Shown here: positions 36,577 through 43,439 of the stretch, piece by piece | Numbering within the stretch: the first letter of the stretch is position 1 | How the letters are laid out: the number at the start of each line of letters is the position of its first letter | NCBI GenBank assembly: GCA_024225035.1 | Contig: JAAEMX010000276.1 | Span: 1 to 43,439 of the forward strand | DNA length: 43,439 nt | Source: Lentisphaerota bacterium | Lineage (GTDB): Bacteria > Verrucomicrobiota > Lentisphaeria > Victivallales > Victivallaceae | Reading direction: 5' to 3' | The notes under the pieces: model-generated | The model's input: the letters and a program-made list of their open reading frames with translations, nothing else | The model's database searches: none | What the model was told of the DNA's origin: nothing | Translations under genes and position numbers: made by a program

Positions 36577-36813
36577 TTATAGAACGATATAAATTATGAT
36601 TTTTAAGCATTGCATACCTGCAATATTTCGGCGCAGAAACTTCATCTCTTGAACGGTAATCTTTATATGTTCAAGTTGCATTTCATGCTTAGCTATTTTG
36701 CGTTCAGCTAAAGCCATACGAGCATTCTGCCGCAACTCGAAACCACCTATAGCCAACGCCAGAGAAATAGCTACCGAAGCAATAGTGATAAATATTTTGA
36801 TAGTCTTTTCCAT
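36577..36813 (-). CDS. Small membrane protein with coiled coil, phage cassette
   Basis: 78 residues. One N-terminal membrane span (IFITIASVAISLALAIGGFE), then a charged helix likely to form a coiled coil (ALAERKIAKHEMQLEHIKIT), ending in a second hydrophobic tail (LKIIIYIVL). AGAGGT lies upstream of the start. It follows the tail-fibre genes in the same direction. Size and topology would fit a phage lysis accessory (holin or spanin-like), but I see no specific motif. Confidence 0.6.
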   Translation of the reverse strand: MEKTIKIFITIASVAISLALAIGGFELRQNARMALAERKIAKHEMQLEHIKITVQEMKFLRRNIAGMQCLKIIIYIVL

Positions 36814-36828
36814 AAAAACCTCTTTTAC

Positions 36829-37240
36829 TTAATCAATCCACGCTGACCAACCGAACCGGACACAAGAGCGGTAAGCAATCCACGCTTTACCCAGCCAAAA
36901 CACGAGGTTATCCCAGTCAGTAAGGCGATACCATTTATATGTAGCACAGACGATTTTCCGCATATTCCGCCAGAAGCGTTTATTAGCCATTTTAAAGCTC
37001 TCTTCTGAACGATTAGAAAAGTGAAATTCCACATCATGAATCAGCACAGCAGGCAGAAACAGACTTAAAAAGACATCCAGCGCCCGTCGCCCCCCAGGCC
37101 GGCATCCAGTCCGGCCCAGTCCCGTTGTATATTTGGACTAACTTCGCTGGGGTTAGACGGCCAAAGCTCTTGGGAGTCTCCAGGTTCAAAGCGGCAATCT
37201 GATGTAACAGTTCGGGGATAGCTTGGGGTTGAATGTTCAT
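36829..37240 (-). pseudogene. Conserved phage-type protein, frameshifted in a G6 run
   Basis: The 5' part (MNIQPQAIPELLHQIAALNL to GTGPDWMPAW) and the 3' part (RRALDVFLSLFLPAVLIHDV to the end GWSAWID) are in different frames. They meet at a run of six G (plus strand C at 37090-37095). Taking out one base gives one frame of 136 residues ending at 36829. Proteins of this look, with IYNGxGPDWxP and AxxIHDxxF motifs, are found in prophage tail or lysis regions; function unknown. A single extra base in a homopolymer could also be a sequencing error. Confidence 0.7.
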
Positions 37241-37248
37241 TTTGCACC

Positions 37249-37596
37249 TCAGTTAATTATTTGCTCAAGAGTTACGCCGACCTGTTGCAACAGGCCAAGA
37301 AACACCGGGTCATCGATGTAAACGCCTTCAACAATGGCATTCCACCGCCGGCGCTGATAAGCGTTATGGTTGAGCAGAACTTCCATCTCATCATCTTTAC
37401 CCAGGACATGCATACGATCAACGATGTACAGCTTAGTCAGCATTCTCCTAGGAGTCGGTTCTATATCTGCCGCTTCCGGAGTATTTCCCGCTGCCAACCA
37501 CGCCTGGTATATTTGCCAATCACGGTTCTTACTGTCATTGGGAATTACTGCTCCATCTTCAATTCTGATAACGCCATTTGTTCTGAGTTTGTACAT
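37249..37596 (-). CDS. Phage tail-associated protein
   Basis: 115 residues. The first half has the form seen in many phage tail accessory proteins: VIRIEDGAVIPNDSKNRDWQ, then YQAWLAAGNTPEAAD. The second half is helical (RMHVLGKDDEMEVLLNHNAY). It lies 11 bases after the tail-fibre gene and 8 bases before the frameshifted gene, in one direction, so it is one operon. A role as tail-fibre assembly partner is likely from position. Confidence 0.72.
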   Translation of the reverse strand: MYKLRTNGVIRIEDGAVIPNDSKNRDWQIYQAWLAAGNTPEAADIEPTPRRMLTKLYIVDRMHVLGKDDEMEVLLNHNAYQRRRWNAIVEGVYIDDPVFLGLLQQVGVTLEQIIN

Positions 37597-37607
37597 AATT
37601 TATTTCC

Positions 37608-39116
37608 TTAAATTTCAGCTGAGGCTGTAAAACCATTAAAACTGCATTGTCCCCAACTATTCCCTCTAACTTCAAATCCATGTTTGGTTACTGATTGCAC
37701 ACTAAAGTTTCCAGAAGGATTTTTAAGTGTTACAGTTGGGGTTGCCCTCATCTCGGTTGGGAATAAAATTGAGGTTCCAGTAGGACCGCTGTTCGTGGTG
37801 CTCTTTTTCGCATCATAGAGGTAACTGAAACTGTCTCTATCCCAATAATAGCGGTGACATTTAAGCGCCTCTGTGGTATAATTGGAATATTCAAAAGGAG
37901 TTGCGATATTACCTACTTCAAGTTTAGCCCATACTATTTCCAGTGATTGACCATTTTGTGGGTTGTTAATTTGAAAACGACAATTAACAGTTGACTTGTT
38001 TTCTGGCAAAGTACCAGTTATAGATATAGTTTGAAACTCGTCAGAATCTGAAATTGATTCAGAGACAAAGGGAGCGCCAATCTCATCATACATAGTCAAA
38101 GAACCACTGGTTCCTGAACTCTTTTTCAGCATTGTCGAAAAAGTAAACTGAGACGACTGCTTTTTACCTAAAATATCGATTCTCTGATCCAAAACGGACA
38201 ATACAGCTGAGCCACTATTTGCTATTTCAAAAATCAAATTACTCTGTTCATTTTTTGTGATGTTTGCCCTGCTAGTAGTATTGTTGTCATTAAATACCCA
38301 TCTGTCGGCAGTGTATGTATTTGTCACAACATTAATAAAGCTTTCCCCTCGCTGCCAGACTTGAAACCCGCCATTGATCAATAGATTTGGATTGGAGCGA
38401 TGGACGTCTAAGTTATTAGTGTGTGCTGAAAAGTCGTCTCCGGTTGTGTATACCGGATGCGGATTAACGGCAACCGCGTGCACTCCAATAGCAGAGTCTG
38501 CCAAACTGGTAATATGCTCATTGACATTGTTGTTTAGTTTTGCGGCAGTAACCCCACTATTTTTAATACTCAAGGTGCTACCAGTTAATTGTATAGTTTG
38601 CTCATCAACTGAAATAGCTCCCTGTTCTGCTATTCCTTGGGCGGTTATTGATCCGTCGTTACTAAAAAACAAGAATTTACCGGCTCGTTCTACCTGTGGA
38701 GGCAACACCTGAGGAGTACTCTCCGTTGCCGGCGCCTGAATGACATTTTTTATTTTAGAGTTAAGTTGCTGCGATATCATGACATTACGATCGATAGCCG
38801 CCACTAGGGCTGTTGAAGATAGTTCGCCAGCCTCTGCTAAGTTAAACTCGGAAGTTAATGGCAAAGTGCGTATGATCACTATTTTGTTGCCAGCTGAATA
38901 GGCGACGGTTGTAGTAATACTCCCGCCGTTGATAAAGTCTGTCCCCGCTGGCGTTACAGTATAGCCAGAATTAAGGGGTAGCTTGGTTTCACTACTTACG
39001 TCTCGCACATACACCTCAATATCTGAATTGGTGAAAATACGAAAACCAAAGCTGAAAACTTGCTGACTGCCGTCACAGTCATATTCAACTCGATTAATTT
39101 CATTTGATACAGCCAT
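37608..39116 (-). CDS. Phage tail fibre protein with T7-like N-terminal domain
   Basis: 502 residues. Residues 1-135 match the T7 tail-fibre N-terminal attachment domain: NRVEYDCDGSQQVFSFGFRI, SDIEVYVRDV, YTVTPAGTDF, KIVIIRTLPLT and VAAIDRNVMISQQLN. The middle is a shaft-like segment (about 150-240). The C-terminal part begins NPNLLINGGFQVWQRGESF and YTADRWVF, a jelly-roll like carbohydrate-binding module common in tail fibres, and ends with a small strand-rich tip domain (GFEVRGNSWGQCSFNGFTAS). It would recognise the surface of the phage's host. No chaperone or protease tail is evident. Its stop codon is followed at once by the 37596 gene. Confidence 0.88.
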   Translation of the reverse strand: MAVSNEINRVEYDCDGSQQVFSFGFRIFTNSDIEVYVRDVSSETKLPLNSGYTVTPAGTDFINGGSITTTVAYSAGNKIVIIRTLPLTSEFNLAEAGELSSTALVAAIDRNVMISQQLNSKIKNVIQAPATESTPQVLPPQVERAGKFLFFSNDGSITAQGIAEQGAISVDEQTIQLTGSTLSIKNSGVTAAKLNNNVNEHITSLADSAIGVHAVAVNPHPVYTTGDDFSAHTNNLDVHRSNPNLLINGGFQVWQRGESFINVVTNTYTADRWVFNDNNTTSRANITKNEQSNLIFEIANSGSAVLSVLDQRIDILGKKQSSQFTFSTMLKKSSGTSGSLTMYDEIGAPFVSESISDSDEFQTISITGTLPENKSTVNCRFQINNPQNGQSLEIVWAKLEVGNIATPFEYSNYTTEALKCHRYYWDRDSFSYLYDAKKSTTNSGPTGTSILFPTEMRATPTVTLKNPSGNFSVQSVTKHGFEVRGNSWGQCSFNGFTASAEI

Positions 39117-39316
39117 TAGCGTGCCCTCCGTTTGGCGTTAGGATTTAAAATTTTATTAAGTCTTTTGTATTCACGGCGTAGAATTGAGTAAGCAGTAGAT
39201 GGGGCAAAAACGGCAGATGTGCCGCTGGCGGCCTCATCAATGAAGATCATTAAATCTTCAACTTCAATGTCACCATCTTCTGAAAAATCATTAAGCCGTT
39301 TAAAAGCACGGGTCAA
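39116..39316 (-). CDS. Small phage-type protein, probably 5'-truncated
   Basis: 66 residues if a TTG at 39316 is used. The frame stays open upstream with coding character (WGGNETAIPFSDKQY) to a stop near 39382, but has no ATG or GTG, so the original start was probably lost. The rest is helical and acidic (FSEDGDIEVEDLMIFIDEAA) and ends RRAR. Its last codon overlaps the tail-fibre start region (39116), typical of a phage late operon. The open upstream part runs into the start of the oppositely oriented regulator gene, suggesting a deletion junction there. Confidence 0.55.
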   Translation of the reverse strand: MTRAFKRLNDFSEDGDIEVEDLMIFIDEAASGTSAVFAPSTAYSILRREYKRLNKILNPNAKRRAR

Positions 39317-39402
39317 ATATTGTTTATCACTGAATGGGATTGCGGTTTCATTCCCACCCCAGACAAGGTATTATTGTAATCCAATTACTAAGGAAAACAC
39401 CA

Positions 39403-39852
39403 ATGGTTAATAAAATTGATAAAAAAGCAGAATTCGGAAGCCGTCTGAGGGTTCTGTTGGCAAAATACAATATCAAGCAAAAAGATGTTGCAAACTTAAT
39501 CGGAAAAACCCCTCAATATATAAGCAAGATACTCTCTGGCAAAGCATCTTTTGTTGCTGATCAGTTTAATTCTATCTATGATTTTTTAATTAAAAATAAT
39601 GCAAATAAAAAAGAATTAACTGACTTTGCCCAACTCTTCATTGAATCTAGAATGAATTTTGACAGATTAGAGCTGCAAAACTATACTTCATCAGAGTTAC
39701 CTCCAATTGATACTCTAATTATGCGAGAAGTAATTAGTATGACGGATAATCAAAAAATAACTTTATACAATCTTTTGCAAAGCCTAAATCAAAATAATGC
39801 AAGTAAAACTCAAAGCAATTTCGATGCACTTTTTCAAGAATTCAAAGGATAA
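39403..39852 (+). CDS. Small XRE-type HTH regulator
   Basis: 149 residues from the ATG at 39403, chosen for the AAGGAAA 8 bases upstream; the longer frame from 39334 would include residues with no protein character. The HTH is FGSRLRVLLAKYNIKQKDVA and NLIGKTPQYISKILSGKASF at about 10-50, a clear lambda-repressor-like fold. The C-terminal 90 residues are helical and acidic with no peptidase or LexA-type cleavage motif. It is next to the tail cassette and oriented away from it, as an element repressor would be. Confidence 0.88.
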   Translation: MVNKIDKKAEFGSRLRVLLAKYNIKQKDVANLIGKTPQYISKILSGKASFVADQFNSIYDFLIKNNANKKELTDFAQLFIESRMNFDRLELQNYTSSELPPIDTLIMREVISMTDNQKITLYNLLQSLNQNNASKTQSNFDALFQEFKG

Positions 39853-40282
39853 ATAGTCTCAGGTTACAGGTGGTGTAGGAAACCTGTAAGCACATGATTG
39901 CAGGGAATAATGAAACTGAATTTATCTGCATATTTCTAAAGTGGAAAAAGCTAATCATTGTGTATAAGATAGATTTTCACATCAGTCCATCATCTATTAC
40001 ATATTTTTGAAATAAAATCATTTGAATTACAATATATTATTTTTTAATATTCAGTTATAAGATTTTAAAAAGAATATACTTTTTCTAGTCATTAACCCAG
40101 AAAGCCCTTAATAATAAATCTACTCAATTAAGACATTCTTAACAAATCTTTCACAGAATTTATAGACTTACTTACTATTAGCTAAACATTCTTGTAAGAT
40201 ATGGATTATCAATTGGGAGCAAATGTAAAATAATGGATTCTTTAAAACTAGTAAGCCATTTGTCAGGCGACAAGCTTAAATG
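39853..40282. other. AT-rich intergenic DNA inside the element
   Basis: 430 bases without a supported gene, RNA or strong repeat. It includes only short frames and scattered AT tracts. It may contain the element's replication or transfer functions in degraded form, but I see nothing I can name. Confidence 0.4.
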
Positions 40283-40312
40283 CAAAAAAAACAGGGCCCG
40301 AAAGCCCTGTAG
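40283..40312 (-). terminator. Terminator after the element lipoprotein gene
   Basis: ACAGGGC (40291-40297) and GCCCTGT (40304-40310) pair around a 6-base loop. On the minus strand eight T follow. It lies just beyond the stop at 40328. Confidence 0.9.
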
Positions 40313-40327
40313 GAAGAAATTATGTGG

Positions 40328-40726
40328 TCACTTTTGCGTTGGCATATATCCATCAAGGTGAACCCCTTTAGGAAGTGTCCACATTAAACCGTTGAAACCA
40401 TCTGGCAAGAAGCCAAGGATAGTAATAAAGTTGCCCCAGAAATAGATAGATATTTCTGCTGGGACCTCTTTAATAATTTTACCGTCAGCATAACTAATGG
40501 TATAAATTTCTTTTTTGAACGCACCACTGCTAGCTTTCAATGGAACCAGATCCGGGGTCGTTCCTTTATAAATCAAAGCTCCGGCACGATCGTGAACCAC
40601 GAATTCAGTTCCTGGTTTACCTGCAGTTACTTTGACAGCTTTTTGACGTTCTTCGAATCCGCTGGCACATCCTTGTAAAAGTACAAAAATTACCGGCAGA
40701 GCAAGTAGAAAAAGCATCTTTTTCAT
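40328..40726 (-). CDS. Lipoprotein of unknown function
   Basis: 132 residues from the ATG at 40726, chosen because AGGAGG is 5 bases upstream; a TTG at 40747 lies before that site. Signal peptide MKKMLFLLALPVIFVLLQGC with lipobox LLQGC, Cys20. The mature part has GTEFVVHDRAGALIYKGTTP, which resembles a PEGA-type beta motif, and a hydrophobic YFWGNFITILGFLPDGFNGL. Likely anchored in the envelope. It has a perfect terminator. It might be a surface-exclusion or stability protein of the element, but that is only a guess. Confidence 0.82.
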   Translation of the reverse strand: MKKMLFLLALPVIFVLLQGCASGFEERQKAVKVTAGKPGTEFVVHDRAGALIYKGTTPDLVPLKASSGAFKKEIYTISYADGKIIKEVPAEISIYFWGNFITILGFLPDGFNGLMWTLPKGVHLDGYMPTQK

Positions 40727-40747
40727 GATTTCCTCCTTTGGCAACAA

Positions 40748-41103
40748 TTAAATGGACTGAGTTTTCCTAAAACCCGTCACTAATATATAATTATAATTCA
40801 TAACTCGTTTTTTTTCAAATTTAACTTTCTATGAAGCAAGTAGTTGAGCTTGTCATAGTCCTAAAAACTTTAGATCGATTAAGTCAAAAAGGTTTATAAT
40901 TAAAGCATGTTATTGGTACTGTGAGTTTAAGCTGATAAAGTAGTAATACTAAGAACATTCAAGCATTTAGGCTTATTCTCTGCTCTTGATGCTTTATCGC
41001 AGTATGGTTGACTCTTTGAGCTGGTTGAAATTCATTGGTATTGAAAAATGGATCTATGATACAAAATCATTGAATGGAAAATTTATAAAAAAGGATATTT
41101 ATT
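40748..41103. other. Intergenic region, nothing supported
   Basis: 356 bases between the lipoprotein start and the next gene, containing the two divergent promoters presumably. A 45-codon frame near 40970-41110 has some protein character (YRSMVDSLSWLKFIG) but no binding site and overlaps the next start, so I do not call it. Confidence 0.4.
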
Positions 41104-41409
41104 ATGTCGAACCATAACTTTAAACTGTCGACGCAGGCATTAAATATTATTAAGATGGTCTATGCTTCTAATTGTCGAAATTTCTATCTACATCCACCCA
41201 ATGGCAAAGGCGTTGTTAGAGTGTCTTTCGTTGGGAAAGAACCTGATACCAATATCCATTTTCACGATCCCAAGGAAGTTTTTTGTGATGTGCGTTTTTT
41301 AGAAGACGATATGAATAAGCTTTGTGAATATGGCATATTTGCAAAGAACGGACATGGTTTATCATTCAAAGTAACCAAGAAAGGCAATGAATTTTATAAA
41401 CATTTATAA
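41104..41409 (+). CDS. Small protein of unknown function, possible winged helix
   Basis: 101 residues. AAAAGGA lies about 8 bases upstream of the ATG. The sequence begins with a helix (KLSTQALNIIKMVYASNCRN), then short strands (GVVRVSFVGKEPDTNIHFHD), then a second helical part and the ending FAKNGHGLSFKVTKKGNEFY, which has the beta-hairpin look of a winged-helix C-terminus (L-x-x-x-G-x-x-F). It has no membrane span or enzyme motif. Followed by a 9-bp hairpin at 41432-41466. Confidence 0.7.
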   Translation: MSNHNFKLSTQALNIIKMVYASNCRNFYLHPPNGKGVVRVSFVGKEPDTNIHFHDPKEVFCDVRFLEDDMNKLCEYGIFAKNGHGLSFKVTKKGNEFYKHL

Positions 41410-41431
41410 TGATAACTTTAAAATGTCAAAA

Positions 41432-41466
41432 ATGGCTGGGAGAAAATATTAAATTTACCCAGCCAT
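41432..41466 (+). terminator. Hairpin after the 41104 gene
   Basis: ATGGCTGGG (41432-41440) pairs with CCCAGCCAT (41458-41466) around a 17-base AT loop. It lacks a U tract, so its role as a terminator is uncertain. Confidence 0.4.
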
Positions 41467-41684
41467 AACCAATAAGACATCAAGCATATTCAATAAACCT
41501 TAGCCATCACTCACAGATTATCTCCCTTTTCAGACTTTATTGCAGCCACCAGCTTGCCTTTATTAATGCTCCTTGGGTTATACAAGTTATATATTATTTC
41601 TCTTGCAAAAATATTCACCAAATGTATATTGAGATTCACAATTGATAATTTTAAAATTTATACTGTTGAAATCCAGGTTAGGTC

Positions 41685-42080
41685 ATGAATCGAAACGTAG
41701 AATATAAATATCACCATATTGGAATTCCCACAGATGAAAAAAGAAAAGGCGAAAAATATAGTTCTACCTTCAAAATGTATTCTTATAGCAATCCAGAAAG
41801 CAGGTTTAATGTAGAGTGGCATCGGTTTGAAAAAGACTCTACTTTGCCTGATCTTATTAAAAAACTACCGCATGTCGCATTCAAAGTTGATGATATTAGC
41901 AAGGCGCTTGAAAATCAAAAAGTAATTTTTGGCCCCTACTTTCCTTTTGAAGGCTTCTGTGTGGCAATCATTGAAGATGATGGTGCCCCAATTGAATTAA
42001 TCCAAACCGATTTGACTGAAGAAGAGGTTTGGAACTTGCCCAACAAAAAAGAAGGTTCATACTTATATCCTAAAAAATGA
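41685..42080 (+). CDS. VOC-superfamily (glyoxalase-like) protein
   Basis: 131 residues. The beta-alpha-beta-beta-beta modules show as KYHHIGIPTDEKR at the start (metal His) and HVAFKVDDISKAL in the second module, followed by FVAIIEDDGAPIELIQ-type sequence (VAIIEDDGAPIELIQ) with the metal glutamate. The first module carries the YSNPESRFNVEWHRF strand. Members include glyoxalases, dioxygenases and antibiotic-binding proteins, so the activity is open. AGGTTAGG precedes the ATG. It is the last gene before attR, a common place for accessory cargo. Confidence 0.8.
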   Translation: MNRNVEYKYHHIGIPTDEKRKGEKYSSTFKMYSYSNPESRFNVEWHRFEKDSTLPDLIKKLPHVAFKVDDISKALENQKVIFGPYFPFEGFCVAIIEDDGAPIELIQTDLTEEEVWNLPNKKEGSYLYPKK

Positions 42081-42309
42081 TTAATTTTAAAAAAGTTATC
42101 ATTATTATTAAATGATTGAATTATGGTTCTATATTAAACCCGTAAATCGTCTGTACAAAGCTTTATTGATTAAATGTATTACTGACAGCAAAACAGAACA
42201 AGATGTGTAATCAATATATAGATTTGTAATATATAATAATTCATAAATATATTAAATCCAAAGTAAGTAGCGACAAGCTGCAGCAAAGAATAAGCAGAAA
42301 GTCAAAAAA

Positions 42310-42330
42310 GGGGACAAAAAGGGGACAAAA
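42310..42330 (+). repeat. Two 11-bp phased repeats left of attR
   Basis: GGGGACAAAAA at 42310-42320 and GGGGACAAAA at 42321-42330 are one helical turn apart and resemble the GGGTACAAA units at the integrase end, with one base changed. Confidence 0.6.
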
Positions 42331-42359
42331 ACTATATTTAAAGCTCAAAGGCACTAGAC

Positions 42360-42410
42360 TTCTAATCAGGTGGTCACAGGTTCGAATCCTGTCCGGAGTA
42401 CCATTTTTTT
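42360..42410 (+). repeat. attR: 51-bp attachment repeat (3' part of tRNA-Arg)
   Basis: A perfect copy of 34989-35039, from TTCTAATC through the T and acceptor arms, CCA and seven T. The base before it and the 5' half of the tRNA do not match, so this is not a tRNA gene. It also serves as the left boundary of the next element. Confidence 0.93.
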
Positions 42411-42487
42411 GCCATAATTTCTTATCTTCAAGCTCAAAGCTTACCTTTTCTGCTTTATTGCGGTATATTGCCTTAGTTTTTTCAAAA

Positions 42488-42506
42488 GGGTACAAAAAGG
42501 GTACAG
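42488..42506 (+). repeat. GGGTACA repeats before the second integrase remnant
   Basis: GGGTACAAA at 42488-42496 and GGGTACAG at 42499-42506, 11 bases apart. They sit 9-25 bases upstream of the truncated integrase start, equivalent to the pair at 35110-35148. Confidence 0.65.
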
Positions 42507-42512
42507 TATTTC

Positions 42513-42590
42513 ATGGGTAGCACTGGACGTAAAAACACTGTAAATATTAGCTTAATACAGTGCCCTTTCTTTTCAAGGGCAGCCTTGTAG
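42513..42590 (+). pseudogene. Integrase gene remnant (first 9-10 codons only)
   Basis: ATGGGTAGCACTGGACGTAA and the following bases to 42540 are identical to the start of the integrase at 35154 (28 bases). The frame then departs (VNISLIQC) and stops at 42590. The preceding 60-70 bases are also similar to the DNA before the intact integrase (TTGCGGTATATTGCC shared). A second element therefore lies to the right and has lost most of its integrase. Confidence 0.8.
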
Positions 42591-42966
42591 GAAAAAGTAT
42601 AGAAACATATCCTTCCTTCGAGTTAAATCAAGTTAGACTCAAGCATGTTTAATTCGAATATCAGGTTACATGGACTGCATTATCAACTTTTAAATTGCAT
42701 ATTTTGTACCCCTTTTGTACCCCTGGGGGTACATTTTCTAAGCTCAAACTTGTTCACTTTGTACCCTCTTTGAGCTCAACTTGTACCTGGGGCACATTTT
42801 TAAATACAGTTATAGTTCTATTTATAAACAGCTTACAACTTGCGCCCTAAAAATTAAAAGTTAAAACTTTATTTAAACGGGGCGCTGCTCCCCCACCTCT
42901 AAGCTTTAAATTAACGTCACAGTACCTTATATTGTAACTGTAAATTCAAAAGAGAGGAGCGTGCAA
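42591..42966. other. Non-coding DNA of the second element
   Basis: No gene. It contains the cluster of TTTTGTACCCC-type repeats (42702-42800) and two copies of an AGCTCAA-CTTG motif (42741-42752 and 42773-42783), then an A/T-rich leader for the gene at 42967. Confidence 0.5.
42702..42800 (-). repeat. Cluster of five GTACC repeats in both orientations
   Basis: TTTTGTACCCC occurs at 42702-42712 and 42713-42723, exactly 11 bases apart. GGGGGTACATTTT (42725-42737) is the inverse, and TTTGTACCCT (42758-42767) and TTGTACCTGGGGCACATTTT (42781-42800) are further variants. This is the reverse complement of the GGGTACAAA unit found near both att sites. Confidence 0.72.
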
Positions 42967-43400
42967 ATGACAGGTGACTACAACAAATCAATTGAGGCTT
43001 ATATCGAATACTTAAAAATAGAATTTGAACTTACGGTACAATTGTGTATATTAGTTTTGCAGCATTTTCTGCTCTGGCTACTTATGTAAAAGATTTTGGT
43101 AATAGAAAACTTTTTATAGCTGCAATAATATTTATGAGTGTCTCAATCGGTTTTTTTGTAGCACATGAGCTACGTAGAGCTGTAATATTTTCAAAATATT
43201 CTTCTAATAAAGCTAATGCCATAGAAAATCTGTCAGATAAGAATCTTTTGAAACCAGTACATGAAACTTATAAAGTTACATCAATAAGATTTCAAAAAAT
43301 AAAAAATTGCTCAAACCAGAGTATTAATTTTATTGTCACAAATCAAAACATTTATACCATTTTTAATATTTTTCATAAAAGACAGAGGGATGAAAGGTGA
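42967..43400 (+). pseudogene. Two-span membrane protein, apparently frameshifted
   Basis: A strong site (AGAGAGGAG at 42951-42959) precedes the ATG at 42967, which opens MTGDYNKSIEAYIEYLKIEF and runs out in another frame at a TAA near 43087. From about 43044 the other frame continues with protein character: VYISFAAFSALATYVKDFGN, a second span LFIAAIIFMSVSIGFFVAHE and a lysine-rich tail to 43400. The GTG at 43044 has no binding site, so one gene broken by a single-base shift near 43040 is more likely than two. Together about 143 residues. Unknown function; part of the second element. Confidence 0.5.
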
Positions 43401-43439
43401 AACCAAGACTATGCAATTATTATGTAACTCTAAGATGTA

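Larger units (their letters stand above)
34989..42410 (+). mobile_element. Integrated element (about 7.4 kb) in tRNA-Arg with phage-derived cargo
   Basis: Bounded by the 51-bp direct repeats, with a tyrosine integrase immediately inside the left end. Contents: integrase, phage tail-fibre group on the minus strand, small HTH regulator, lipoprotein, two small plus-strand genes. No terminase, capsid, portal or replication gene is present, so it is not a complete prophage; it is either a deleted prophage or a small genomic island carrying phage tail genes. A second related element begins directly after its right end. Confidence 0.85.

Noticed and set aside
40969..41110. Possible 45-codon frame before the 41104 gene
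   Set aside because: No binding site, overlaps the next start, no homologue in memory.
42241..42495. Minus-strand frame of 84 codons (GTPDRIRTCDHLIRS)
   Set aside because: Same artefact, produced by the tRNA-Arg fragment in attR.
1..43439. CRISPR arrays and riboswitches
   Set aside because: I looked for regularly spaced 24-40 base repeats and for conserved riboswitch cores ahead of purD, mnmG, dapA and the permease and found none. The only short periodic repeats are the 11-bp GTAC units.

Overview
The window looks like chromosome of a Gram-negative member of the PVC group, most likely Lentisphaerota (Lentisphaera/Victivallis-like). Three things point there: a type II pseudopilin-like protein with the [16 protein letters not shown] leader and a C-terminal FGDFHV motif, a complete LpxA (so an LPS outer membrane), and a mix of AraC regulators, Gfo/Idh/MocA oxidoreductases and a GH29 fucosidase. 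The assignment is inference from protein style only.

Layout. 1-84 is the 5' end of an IS3-type transposase gene leaving the window. 628-3188 holds two tandem, very AT-rich paralogues that I cannot name (cysteine cluster plus a possible Tiki/ChaN/TraB-like core). 3383-7181 is a minus-strand housekeeping block: polyprenyl diphosphate synthase, then lpxA and gpmI. 7330-8580 encodes an exported protein of unknown function, followed by two identical tRNA-Phe genes. 9196-10379 is an M14 carboxypeptidase gene split by an exact 17-bp tandem duplication. 10380-12300 is decayed DNA: an unidentified relic, an AraC C-terminal stub and a dead GH29 fucosidase fused to it. 12348-14429 is a divergent AraC / Gfo-Idh pair. 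14497-16238 is purD plus a lipoprotein. 16360-17491 is a KDPG-aldolase homologue lacking the Schiff-base lysine, overlapping a GGQ release-factor-like gene. 17656-20482 looks like an envelope regulon: ECF sigma factor, small membrane protein (possible anti-sigma), Spy/CpxP-like protein, small lipoprotein, pseudopilin and a basic membrane-anchored protein. 20542-23413 is a second Gfo-Idh / AraC divergent pair plus a metallo-beta-lactamase-fold hydrolase. 23582-30308 is mnmG, a translationally coupled orphan OppC-type permease, and hrpA. 30385-32260 is a heavily mutated PEP synthase pseudogene. 32265-34823 has an FMN split-barrel protein, dapA and a D-2-hydroxyacid dehydrogenase.

34957-43439 is mobile. 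A tRNA-Arg(UCU) gene is the attachment site of a 7.4-kb integrated element bounded by a 51-bp direct repeat (34989-35039 and 42360-42410). It carries a tyrosine integrase, a leftover phage tail-fibre cassette, a small HTH regulator, a lipoprotein and two small genes. Directly beyond the right repeat the left end of a second related element begins, including the first 28 bp of a near-identical integrase gene, so two elements were integrated in tandem. Short GGGTACAAA-type repeats, several phased at 11 bp, sit at the integrase end, at both sides of attR and again about 300 bp further right.

The theme of the window is decay and rearrangement: at least five genes are broken (fucosidase, AraC stub, M14 peptidase, PEP synthase, phage gene at 36829-37240), and two enzymes have lost the expected catalytic lysine. 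The most novel candidates are the tandem paralogues at 628-3188 and the tandem tRNA-Arg elements with phased repeats.
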